Below, piece by piece: positions 21,960-33,796 of a DNA stretch of 64,000 nucleotides (positions are counted from its first letter, which is position 1; every line of letters starts with the position of its first letter). Made by a program: the position numbers and the translations under genes. This stretch comes from Gossypium raimondii (lineage: Eukaryota; Streptophyta; Magnoliopsida; Malvales; Malvaceae), in the NCBI RefSeq assembly GCF_025698545.1, contig NC_068567.1:5208001-5272000 (forward strand). The letters are read 5' to 3'. The notes under the pieces were generated by a model, which made no database searches, was not told the DNA's origin, and worked only from the letters and a program-made list of their open reading frames with translations.

Positions 21960-22100
21960 GTTATTCTGTCAAATCCTCGTCAAACTCTACCAACCTCCCA
22001 CAGATTAACTAGAAATCGTGTAAATCGTCACCCTCCACCAAACTGCACAAAAATAAAGGCTTATTACACTCGTTTAACCAAATGCTCCATTTTTTTATAT

Positions 22101-22437
22101 GGGATTAAGCATCATTTAATCTCTGAATAATTGGTAAAAAATTTTAATTTGGTCACTAGATTTTCTTTAGTCCATATCAGTCTTGAAATTTAGAAACTTC
22201 TTTTCATTTGATCCTGAATTTTGATTTTCTTTGACAACATGACATTATGAGATTATGCAACGTCATCACTTGAAAATTTAAATTATATAAAATAAAAAAT
22301 ATTTTAAAAAAACCACGTCATCCGACCTTAACAAAAATCTAAGTTTAAGGATTAAATTGAAAAAAAATCAAAATTTGAAACTAAAAAAAGTTCAAGGACC
22401 AAGATGCGGAAAATCAACAAGTTCATGGCTTTATCCC
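22101..22437. mobile_element. degenerate MITE
   Basis: The ends GGGATTAAGC and GCTTTATCCC are inverted, and inner blocks (TTTGGTCACTAG, TTGATCCTGAATTTTGATT) face diverged complements. The flanks TTTTATAT and TTCTATAT differ by one base over 8 bp, suggestive of a MULE-like target duplication. It is non-coding. Confidence 0.5.
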
Positions 22438-22647
22438 TTCTATATTTCCTCCTCCTGTCGGTGTCAAGAAAAAAAACATTTCATTTAAAATAAAAAAAGA
22501 AGTATCTAAGTGAAATAGATCGAAGGCGTTCTAGTATTTTGCACTAGTCTTTTTCTTCCATATAACCTACTAAATTTAGTATAAGTTGCGGTTATACACT
22601 CAATTAAGTAAATTGCAAAAAAAGGTATATTTATAATAATAATATAA

Positions 22648-23761
22648 TGTAACAGGCCCAATTAGCCTGGGCCGCACAAACCAAAAAAATAATAAATTGG
22701 AGGTCACAGTCCAATTTTTACAAGCCCAATAGCAGGCCCAACAACCAACTACAAACCCTAGCCCAACAAAATCAATTCACCGAAACCCTAAGAGCCTCCA
22801 GCAGACTCCAGCCGCCGCACGTCTCGGAACCGGCCTCCTCCACGCCTTGCGCCGTACCCCCCACGTTTCACCTGCAAAGTGGACTAAAAGATTCCAAAAG
22901 AGAAAAATAGTGTAAAATAAAAAATAAATTGTATTTTCTTTCGGTTATAAAAGGCAGACATCAAATCTGTAAAATAGGAGGAGGATTTTTTTTTTGAACA
23001 AAGAGAATACAAAGAAAAGAAAAAACAGATTCGAAAAACGGAGGTGATTATTTTTTAGTTTACTTTGTGGGTGTTCGATTTTGTTTACTTATTTATTTAT
23101 TTAGTTTTGATTTTTTTATTTTTTATTTACTTAAAATATAAAAATGGAGAGGGGAAACTTACCTTTTCACCGGAATCCTGAGTTGGTGCCCTCTCCGTCG
23201 CGATTGGAGACTGGGGCATCAATGGAGGCCGTGGGGTGGCTTGAACGCCGGCGTTATAAGAAAATGAAACCCTAGCAGAGAGAAAGGGTTTCTCTGCTAT
23301 TTAGTGTCAAAAGGGGGGGAAAGATTGAATTTTTAGGGAAAAATTTGAGTTTTATAAGTAAGTGAGACGGCGCCGTTTAGGGGGGTCTCTACGGCCTCAA
23401 AACGACGTCGTTTTGATCCTTATGGCCCTGGACCTGCGCAGTGACTCGACCCGGGGAAGGATCCGTGCGTTTTGGTATTTTGGGTTATTTCGCATGTAGC
23501 TCCTCTTCCTTCCATGTGCATTTCAATTTGGTCCTTTTTTTTATTTTCTTTCACATTTAACCGCATATTTGATTTTTTTTTATTCAATCTAGTCGGTGCA
23601 AAAGTGTTGCGTTTTGAGGGGAAGGAATATTCTTTATTTGACCCCCATGAAATCCACATTTTCGCATTTTGATCCTTTTTTGTTCTAAATTTCATTTGTT
23701 TCCTAGTACTTCTTTTTAATTACGATTTATTTATTTATTTATTTTAGTTAGTTTAATATAG

Positions 23762-23817
<56 letters not shown>

Positions 23818-25027
23818 TCCATGTACATACATACATTTTTTTTATTTTTAAAATATATGTGCATATATGTTTTAAACTTTTGTAGAAGATATACGTGTAC
23901 ATATTTTATTTATATTTTATTATTATTTTATCTTCATAATTTTTATATACATGTATATACATAGACATTTATATTTTATAATACATATACATTTTCCTTA
24001 TTTTATAATCCATGCACATATACATATATTTTTATAATATATATACATAATTTTTAGAAATTATTATAAGTTTTTGTTTTATATATTTCATTCCTTTTTA
24101 TATGTATGCTTTTTAATATATGCATACGCATATTTTCAAATTTACTTATATATTGTACTTATATATATATACATATTTTGTAAATACATATACATATATA
24201 ATTCATATTAAAGTATTTGTTTTATGTTGTATATTAACATTTTATCATTTTTTTTAAAAAAGGAAAATATATTTGGTTTCATCAAAGCATTAAAACTATT
24301 TTTGTTCAAAGGCTTTCAAAATAAGGCAATATTCGATATTTGGGATCTTCGAGGGGATTGAGCCCTAACGTATTGAGTTCTAATTTTCTTCGTTGAATCT
24401 AAATAATCGAGAATGCTCTTTAATCAAAAACATAAAAGCTCATTATCGGGAAATCAATACGTTGTGCCCTAACGCATTGGATATGACACATTGCTTTCTC
24501 GAGATGAGGATTTTTTTTTAAATAATAAAGGCAATATTTTGTATTTGGGAAATTCGAGAGATCATGCCCTAACTTACTGGGTTTCGATTTTTCTCTTTTA
24601 ACCTAAATAATCGAATATCCTTTTGGAATTTAAATGCATGAGTTTTAAATCAAAAGATAAACTTAATTTTGAAGATTAAAAATGTTGTGCCATAACTCAC
24701 TGGGTGTGATGTTTTATTTCATTAAAATAAGAATGTTTTATTATTTTAATTCATTCAAGTTAAAAAGTTTTCTTTTAAAATCTTTTCAAATTTTTGGCAC
24801 CAAGACATTAAACAATCAATTCGGTACCGATTTTGGGCGTTACGAGGGTGCTAACCTTTCCTCGTGCCTAACTGACTCCCGAACCTATTTTCTCAAAATT
24901 CGTAGACCTAAAATCGTTTTCAAGGTGAACCAATCACACAGTAATAAAAGATTGGTGGCGACTCCAATTTTTGTTTTTAGAAAGTCGACGTCATTTTTTT
25001 TTTAAATATATAAAAGTGGTTTTGACA
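22648..25027 (+). repeat. 5' LTR of the Gypsy element
   Basis: A 2380-bp LTR. Long stretches, for example 23880-24240, are identical or nearly so to 32460-32820 in the 3' LTR, implying an insertion younger than the solo LTR at 7152. It contains a (TTA)n run near 23763-23815 and four CCCTAACNYAYTGG-type motifs between 24362 and 24710. Confidence 0.88.
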
Positions 25028-25030
25028 GCT

Positions 25031-25048
25031 TGGCGACTCCGCTGGGGA
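25031..25048 (+). other. primer-binding site of the Gypsy element
   Basis: TGGCGACTCCGCTGGGGA lies three bases after the 5' LTR end. The same GGCGACTCC phrase also occurs inside the LTR near its 3' end (about 24956), so part of the primer-site motif is duplicated within the LTR. Confidence 0.7.
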
Positions 25049-26169
25049 CCGGTTAGAGAGTCGAGCTGTAAATTGATTAATTTTTGTCTTTTGGTCGAGA
25101 AATTAAAATTTGTTTTAAAATCATGATTCTCTCTTGTGCATTATTTTCATGATTTTGATCATAATATGTTTTGTTTGGTTGGTCCAAATATGTTAATATG
25201 TATTTGCATTTTGCATTTTGCATTGCATAGGTTGGTCAATTTTACCCCTATAAGTGGGAGCGAGAAACTAGTCCTTCGTGAGATTTTCACCTCCGTGCAG
25301 GATAGTGGACCGCTTTCGGGATGCATCCGTACCTATGTCTTCGTGAGATTTTCATCTCCGTGCAGCCATAGGGAAATGTATTCCACTGAACTAAACTCGG
25401 TCCATATGAGCCTATAATGGGTGAGGATCGATGAATCTGCTGGTTTGGGTACCATTTGCTCTAGAAGCCAAACCTCATATAGTGAACCTTAAGAACTCAC
25501 CCTAGGTAGAACTACACTAAACCCTAGTAGGTACCCGAATAGGTGTTTTATTATTTCTTGATTGTATTGGATTCTACGTTTATATCTGATACTAACTTGT
25601 GTTCTGTTTTGGCTGCATGACATTTTGTCTGCATGACATTTCATCATAGAAAAGAGGTGTTGATTCACGTTTGGTTGCTAAATAGAGAGCTTGCCATGGA
25701 AAACGGATTTCTTAATAAAGTGGAAGTCAATACGGTTGTCTGAATATAGTCCAAGAAAATGTTATGCGAGAAGTGTAACAAGAGGAGTATACGACCTTGC
25801 TACGTTGCCTAAAGATTCAAGTTAGCAAAGATTATTCAAGAGTCGTCAAACTTCCCAACCTTTTAAAGAAGCTCATGAGCATAAGTGAGTGAGGAGTTGT
25901 GACCTGGATCAAGCAAAAGGAGCTAGTAGATGTCTATTGGAAAATTCGCAAGATGCATCTTAATATCCGGATGATCGAGGGCAAAGCCGTATATATATTC
26001 ACTTTATATAAAGAAAATTATCTTCTAGTAAAGTTTTCTAAATTTAATTGAATCTGAATCAACGTCTCTTTAGGCATTCATTTCATGCATTTGCATTACA
26101 TGACATCATATGCATTAGAATCCATTGAAAGAGTCTAATTGAGTAAAATTATTTCAATTAATTTAGAAA

Positions 26170-27155
26170 ACCAACACCTTTACAGTATCCAAGCAAAGAC
26201 TAGAGAAATAGAACAAAGGTTGGAGAAATTAGAGCGAATGCAAATATAGATGCAAGAGCAACTGACCAAATTTCAACAGGAAATGAGAGATATGATGATA
26301 GAATTACAGAGAACTATGACGAGCCAGTTAACCCGATTGCTAGTTGGAGAGTTAGAAAAGGAGAAAAACTCAGTGGTCCACTTTGGGAATAATAATGAAG
26401 ACCCTGCTTATCACTTAAGTTTTACTCCTATAAGTGTCTAGGTTCAGCCAGATGCAAGTCCACAAGGGGTACTCTTTACTATCAGGCCCTAACAATATCA
26501 GACTGGTACATTGACCCCGACGAATTACTCGACAGGCCTAGGTTCTAATTTAAGAGGCAATCTAACCAATCCTGTGGCTCTTGGTAATCCAACAGAAATA
26601 AAACAGGCGATGGTAGAATACCTAGATACTGTAAAAGCCCCAAAGAAGAAGGGGAATAAAGTGGATAATGCAATAAGGTACAACAGGGGCTACTCAAAAC
26701 CAATCACTGTGGAACAGCCAAAGACAAAAACCACCAACCATCAGGACCCTTTAAAGCAAGAGCCTTACATGAGGACAAATATAGGAAAGCTTCAGTTCAA
26801 GCCTATACCGATGTCATATAGAGAGCTATATCAAGGCTTATTTGATGCACATGTGGTATCCCATTTCTACTTGAAACTAATGCAGCCCCCATTTTCTAAA
26901 GGATACGATGCAAACGTTCAGTGCGAATATCATGCAGGAATGACGGGGCATTCGATAGAAAACTGCATCACCTTCAAGAGGATAGTTGAAAGACTCATTA
27001 ATATAGGCGTTGTCAAATTCGATGAGGCCTCTAGTGCAAAAAATCCGCTACCCAATCATATTGATAATAAGGTGAATGTGATGTATGAAGAAGTGTTGGG
27101 AAGCGTTCACATCAATGTCGTATTGGAAGACACAAAAGAAAAGGGACCTTATTAG
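26170..27155 (+). pseudogene. Gypsy gag remnant
   Basis: Plus-strand frames encode a coiled coil (REIEQRLEKLERMQ, stop, MQEQLTKFQQEMRDMM), then after another break the signature region FKPIPMSYRELYQGLFDAH, QPPFSKGY, CEYHAGMTGHSIENC and FKRIVERLINIG. This is the conserved C-terminal part of plant Gypsy gag, with a CCHC-like zinc finger. At least two in-frame stops precede it. Confidence 0.8.
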
Positions 27156-27629
27156 ATATTCGCCCTTATAAACTTGAGAGTGTTCTAAATAATTGAACTG
27201 CAGAAGAAATCCCTGTAGTTTTTAGAGCTTATTTAGAGTAATGTTCAGAACACACTTGTTTCTTTTAGCCTAGAGGCAATAAGAATTCCTTTATGAAATA
27301 GGCTCATGTTTGAACGTCGTTATTCTAATAAAATATATCTTTGCATATATTTTTGAGCCAATATTTTTTCATTCTTTTCAAAAAATTATTCTTTCATTCT
27401 TTTGGATTTTCTTCCACATCATTCTTTTATTCATTCATAATCATATTGTACAAATAATTATTCATAAATTCATACATTCTTTTGTATATTCTTTGGTACT
27501 TACTATAGGTCCCCAGATATCAATGACATGAGTGACGCTGCTATAGACTCAGAATTTCCTTCTGAGCGAGGCATGTGTTTAGAGGGATCTCATGACTTTA
27601 AAAATGAAATAGATTGTAGCCTATCTTCG

Positions 27630-28695
27630 GACTTGTTGAGGATGGTAGAGCAGGAAGGAAATTTTACTTCCTAATGAGACAATGGAGATTGTGACCTTAA
27701 GGGAACGTGCATAACCGGAGAAACAAAATAAGACATTGTTGAGTTACCTCAAGAGTTCAAAGATGTCTTCACATAGGCATACCAGGATATGCCCAGGTTA
27801 AGCACTGACATTGTAATCTGAACAACAGCACAATATCAGAAATTTACAGTATGTTCAAGATTAACATCATGAATAATGTAGTGAAAGTTCTTTACCGAGG
27901 CAATGCCTTCTCTTTGACTTATAATAGCTTTGCCTCTGAAGAAGGAGAAGGGACCAAGGTGAAAACCCGAAAAGGGCGACTCAAATTTTGAGCAAAATAA
28001 GGCCTGGACATCATCATCATCGAAGGCTTCTAATGGGCATTGCTTCATTTTTAAGATCATTAATTCTTTCACTAAATGGGTAAAAGTTGCTTCATACGCC
28101 AATACCGTCATATGTCAATTCCAGAGAAGATGGTGTTGGAAAATGCGTTGAACTTGAATGATAGCGCCATAGCTGAGGTCTGTAATCAATTCCAAATTAG
28201 ACACCACGGTTCATCACTGTATCGCCCAAAAATGAATTGCGGGAAAAATGTCTGAGACTTACAAGGGCTGGCATGAGAAATTAAGAAATTACCATTTGCC
28301 CTCATTGCTTGTCGAACATCTATCAAGACTTCCACCGGGGTAACACCTTTCTCTTTGGTTTACGGGATGGAAGCAGTTTTACCCGTTGAAGTAAAAATTC
28401 TTTTTCTCCGGGTATTGGATGAGCTAAGAGTTGGATGAAGCAGAATGGATCCAATTTTCAACACAATTAGATATATCAAAGGCGAATGATGCGAGCCTAC
28501 AACCAAAAGGTTCGTCTCAGAGAATTCAATAAGGGGAACCTAATGTTGAAAAAGATCTTTCCTATACAAAAGGGTTTTAGAGAAAAATGGATGCCAAAGG
28601 CCTTTTCCGAAGGAGCTTTGATCTTGAGTAGAATGGATGGTAAAAACTTGCCAAATCCTGTAAACTCAGATTCAGTCAAGAATTACTTCACCTGA
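27630..28695 (+). pseudogene. Gypsy pol remnant: RT leader fused by deletion to integrase C-terminus
   Basis: About 27735-27815 encodes ELPQEFKDVFT, a stop, then AYQDMPRLSTDIV, the leader just before reverse transcriptase in plant Gypsy pol. From about 28070 the frames read FTKWVKVASYAN, then YKGWHEKL, a FSGYW/ELDEAEWIQ region and MMRAYNQKVRLREF, ending MDGKNLPNPVNSDSVKNYFT with a stop at 28693-28695. These are integrase core and C-terminal blocks. Everything between (catalytic RT, RNase H, most of the integrase core) is missing. The surviving part is interrupted by multiple stops. Confidence 0.75.
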
Positions 28696-28710
28696 AAAAG
28701 AAGAAGGGAC

Positions 28711-28915
28711 CAAGGTGAAAACCCGCAAATGGCGTTTTGATTCCTAAAAAAAAAAAGACTAAGGTGAAAACTCACAAAGGGCGCTTTGGGTCCAAAAAAA
28801 TAATAATAAAGGAAAAAGAAAAAGAAAATGGAGAGGCCAAGGTTAAAACTCACAAAGGGCGCCTTGAGACCAACGGGGATTTGAGTTGAAAACCTGAAAA
28901 TGGCGGCTCAAATAT
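28711..28915 (+). repeat. short degenerate repeats GGTGAAAACYCRCAAAGGGCG after integrase
   Basis: Four phrases of the type AAGGTGAAAACCCGCAAATG, at about 28712, 28761, 28838 and 28885, are separated by purine-rich spacers; a related copy lies at 27957. They lie in the untranslated region after the pol stop. Confidence 0.65.
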
Positions 28916-30113
28916 TGACCAGAATGGGGTACGAGGTGATCAGAGCAATTCGAATTTTGACTGGATTGGGGCATGTGGTGATCTTGTTATATCTGAATCA
29001 ACAAGAAAGGGTAGGTAACATCTTGGGGTATCGACAAAGTACTGTAGATCTCCTAAACATATGTCAAACTCAGAATGGTCTTCAGAAAGCTGGTATAGAG
29101 AAGCTTAAGCTGCGATATTTGGGGCACCAAATCTTTATACTATTTATACTGAATTTGTTATTCTTGGAATACTTCATTCATGTCCAAGATACACATTCCC
29201 AATCAATTTCATTATTATCCTTCTGCACTATTTTTGATAATTTTATTCCTTTCGAGCTATGCTCAGAACCAACTTTATTATTATCCATTATTATGACCTT
29301 TTTTCCAAGCATGTTGCATTGGAATAATGATTAATGGACTAATAAAACTTTCACAATGGAAGTTTTGCATATTACTCTAGAAGTTTCTAAATAATACAGG
29401 AACCTGAAACAGGACTATTGTTTAAAACGCATCAAGTTTAAAGGTTGGAAATCTAAGAAGGAAGAGTCTAAATTAAGACTATCTCTTTGGATTTTGTTGT
29501 CAACAACATTGATTGAACAAAATGACAATATATAGTGCTGGTGACAAAGCTTAAATGAATAAGCAAACAATGATCACCGAATAATAAGAAAAAGCTATTC
29601 TTGGAAAAGAGAATTCTTCATTTGTGCATAGGCATGGTGTAAAGTGCCAAAGAGTTTCATATTCTGAATCCTTGAATTGTGATAGGAGAGGATTGAGAAA
29701 AAGCCATATATTTCTACCCTTGGGTTACAGTGAGAGAATGATGGTACAAATTTTTACGTCCCAATGGATTGAACTTTGAGGTTTACAATGTGGGCAATCT
29801 GACTAAGTGTTTCTTTGGAAACGCCAGCTGAGTAAGAAAGCGTTATAGTACGTCAGTGATAAAGCCTTAATAAACTTAGAGCAATGACAGCCTAAGCCGG
29901 ATCATTCTTGAAAAAAATAAAATTCTGCATTCATTCAAATATCATTCATACACATCTAGTTAGGAGCATTTGATTCATGCTGATCATGACATCCTAATCA
30001 TTAGGCATAATTAGGTTCATGAAATGAATCATACAGATCATGTTCCCCAAAGAACAGATCGGTGAAATCATAAAGCCTTATCTCCCTGAGCAGCAGTGGA
30101 GCAGTCTGAAAAG

Positions 30114-30520
30114 AGCAGATCTTGTCTTCCTGTATTGGCAGCGAAGTAAATCGAAGATAGCAAATCTTATCTTCTTGTATTGGCAGTGAAGTAGATCGAA
30201 GATAACAGATCTTGTCTTCCTGTATCGGCAGCGAAGTAGATCAAAGATAGCAGATCTTGTCTTCCTATATTGGTAGAGAAGTAGATCGAAGATAGCAGAT
30301 CTTGTCTTCCTGTATCGGCAGCGAAGTAGATCAAAGATAGCATATATTGTCTTCCTATATTGGTAGCGAAGTAGATCGAAGATAGCAGATCTTGTCTTCC
30401 TATATTGGCAGTGAAGTATATCGAAGATAACAGATCTTGTCTTCCTATATTAGCAGCGAAGTAGATCAAAGATAACAGATCTTATTTTCCTGTATTGGCA
30501 GCGAAGTAGATCAAAGCGAA
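30114..30520 (+). repeat. 45-bp tandem repeat, about nine units, in the Gypsy 3' untranslated region
   Basis: The anchor GCGAAGTAGATCGAAG or close variants recurs at 30141, 30186, 30231, 30276, 30321, 30366, 30411, 30456 and 30501, exactly 45 bp apart. Because 45 is divisible by three, the minus strand stays open with a 15-residue period (30167-30469). It is non-coding in context. From 30520 to about 31090 a more diverged array of roughly 40-50-bp units continues, with TTATCTCCCTGAAGTTGCAG-like phrases. Confidence 0.9.
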
Positions 30521-32343
30521 GCAGGTTGAAGATATCAGTCTACTTTCCTGGCGTTGCAGTAAAACAGATTAAAGCTAAAAAGTAGCAAATCTTCTTTCCC
30601 TAGCGTTGTAGTGGAGTAGATTAAAGCTGAAGGCAGCAAATCTCATCTCCCTAGTGTTAAAATTAAAGAAAGCAAGTCTTATCCCCTGATGTTGCAGTGG
30701 GGCAGATTGAAGATGGCGAATCTTATCTCCCTGAAGTTGCAGTGAAGCAGATCAAAGCCAATAATACTATCTCCCTAAAGTTGTAGTGGAGCAAATTAAA
30801 ATGATAGATCTCATCTCTCTGAAATTACAATAGAGTAAATCGTATCAAATTCTATCTCCCTGAAATCGCAGCGGAGCGGATTAAGACCGCAGAGCTTATC
30901 TCCCTAAAGTTGCAGTAGAGTGGATCAAAATGATGGATCTTATCTCTCAGAAGTTACAGTAGAGCAGATCACATCAGACTTATCTCTTTAAAGTTGCAGT
31001 GGAGCAAACACAAGTTGCAAACCCTATTTCCCTGATGTCGCAGCAGAGTGAATTGAAGCACCAGTTCTTATACCCCTGAAGATGCAGTGGGTTAGAACAA
31101 GGTTACTTGAAGAAAAGAAGCACTAAAGAAGTCGAGGCCCAGTAAGACAGGGCATAATTGGGCTTTTTAGTCTTTGCTCTGTTCCCGTTACACGACAACG
31201 AGCAAAGAGGGGCAGTTGTAACAGGCTCAATTAGCCTGGGCTAATACAAACAAAAATAATAATAAATTGGTGGTCACAGTCCAATTTTTACAAGCCCAAT
31301 AGCAGGCCCAACACCCAACTACAAACCCTAGACCAACAAAACCAATTCACCGAAAACCTAAGAGCCTCCAGCAGACTCCAGCCGCCGCACATCTCGAAAC
31401 TGGCCTCCTCCATGCGCGCCACGCCTTGCGCCGTACCCCCCACGTTTCACCTGCAAAGTGGACTAACAGATTTCGAAAGAGAAAAATAGTGTAAAATAAA
31501 AAATAAATTGTATTTTCTTTCGGCTATAAAAGGCCGACATCAAATCTGTAAAATAGGAGGAGGATTTTTTTTTAACAAAGAGAATACAAAGAAAAGAAAA
31601 AACAGATTCGAAAAATAGAGGTGATTATTTTTTAGTTTACTTTGTGGGTGTTCGATTTTGTTTACTTATTTATTTATTTATTTTTGATTTTTTTTATTTT
31701 TTATTTACTTAAAATATAAAAGGGGAGAGGGGAAACTTACCTTTTTGTCGGAATCGCTGAGTTGGTGCCCTCTCCGTCGCAATTGGAGACTGGGGCATCG
31801 ACAAGGCCGTGGGGTGGCTTGAACGGCGGCGGTATAAGAAAATGAAACCTTAGCAGAGGGTTTCCCTGCTATTTAGTGTCAAAAAGGGGGGAAAGATTGA
31901 ATTTTTAGGGAAAAATTTGGGTTTTATAAGTAAGTGAAACGGTGCCGTTTAAGGGGGGTCTCTACGGCCTCAAAACGATGTCGTTTTGATCCTTATGGCC
32001 CTGGACCTGCGCAGTGACCCAACCCGGGGAAGGATCCGCGCGTTTTGGTATTTTGGGTTATTTCGCATGCAGCCCCTCTTCCTTCCATGCGCATTTCAAT
32101 TTGGTCCTGTTTTTTTTGTTGTTTTATTTTCTTTCACATTTAACCGCATATTTGATTTTTTTTATTCAATCTAGTCAGTGCAAAAGTGTTGCGTTTTGAG
32201 GGGAAGGAATATTCTTTATTTGACCCCCATGAAATCCACATTTTCGCATTTTGATCCTTTTTTGTTCTAAATTTCATTTGTTTCCTAGTACTTCTTTTTA
32301 ATTACGATTTATTTATTTATTTATTTTAGTTAGTTTAATATAG

Positions 32344-32399
<56 letters not shown>

Positions 32400-33155
32400 T
32401 CCATGTACATACATACATTTTTTTATTTTTAAAATATATGTGCATATATGTTTTAAACTTTTGTAGAAGATATACGTGTACATATTTTATTTATATTTTA
32501 TTATTATTTTATCTTCATAATTTTTATATACATGTATATACATAGACATTTATATTTTATAATACATATACATTTTCCTTATTTTATAATCCATGCACAT
32601 ATACATATATTTTTATAATATATATACATAATTTTTAGAAATTATTATAAGTTTTTGTTTTATATATTTCATTCCTTTTTATATGTATGCTTTTTAATAT
32701 ATGCATACGCATATTTTCAAATTTACTTATATATTGTACTTATATATATATACATATTTTGTAAATACATATACATATATAATTCATATTAAAGTATTTG
32801 TTTTATGTTGTATATTAACATTTTATCATTTTTTTTTAAAAAGGAAAATATATTTGGTTTCATCAAAGCATTAAAACTATTTTTGTTCAAAGGCTTTCAA
32901 AATAAGGCAATATTCGATATTTGGGATCTTCGAGGGGATTGAGCCCTAACGTATTGGGTTCCAATTTTCTTCGTTGAATCTAAATAATTGAGAATGCTCT
33001 TTAATCAAAAACATAAAACCTCATTATCGGGAAATCAATACGTTGTGCCCTAATGCATTGGATATGACACATTGCTTTCTCGAGATGAGGATTTTTTTTA
33101 AAAATAATAAAGGCAATATTCTGTATTTGGGAAATTCGAGTGATCGTGCCCTAAC

Positions 33156-33696
33156 AAGAGGTGCTCATGGGCCGGGCGGCCCGGCCCGACGGCCCGCCCA
33201 AAATATGGTAGGGTTTGGGTAAAAATATAGGCCCGAAATATGGGCTTGGGCAAAAAAATGAGGCCCGTTTAGAAAACGGGCCGGGCCTCGGGCACCACTT
33301 TTTCGGCCCGGCCCGGCCCGATATAATAAATATATTTATTTTTTAATTTTAAAATATTTTTACATACTTTTAAATTTTTTAATTTTAAAATATTTTTATT
33401 TTTTTAATTTTAAAATATTTTTAAAATACTTTTTTAATTTTTTAATTTTAAAATATTTTTATTTTTTTAATATTAAAATATTTTTAAAATACTTTTTTTA
33501 AAATTTTTTAATTTTAAAATATTTTTAAAATATTTTTAAAATACTTTTTTTAATTTTTAAAAAATTTTAAAATAAAAATGGGCCCGGCCTATGATTTTTT
33601 CCCGGGCCGGGCCTGGGCAAAATCTTAGGCCCATATTTCGGGCCGGGCCGAAATTTTTTTATGGGTCCGGCCCGGACCAGCCCATGAGCACCTCTA
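33156..33696. mobile_element. hAT-like MITE, 541 bp, nested in the 3' LTR
   Basis: Termini AAGAGGTGCTCATGGGCCGG and its complement are GC-rich, around a TTTTTAATTTTAAAATATT-rich core. An exact 8-bp duplication GCCCTAAC flanks it (33148-33155, 33697-33704); the 5' LTR at 24566 shows the empty site. Related to the 6583-6871 element. Confidence 0.92.
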
Positions 33697-33796
33697 GCCC
33701 TAACTTATTGGGTTTCGATTTTTCTCTTTTAACCCAAATAATCGAATATCCTTTTGGAATTTAAATGCATGAGTTTTAAATCAAAAGACAAACTTA

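Noticed and set aside
30114-30520. CRISPR-like regular repeats
   Set aside because: The 45-bp units are directly contiguous without unique spacers and lie in a plant retrotransposon; it is a tandem repeat.
31986-32199. Open frames in the Gypsy 3' LTR
   Set aside because: They occur inside an LTR, are not shared as frames with the other LTR copies, and have no domain.
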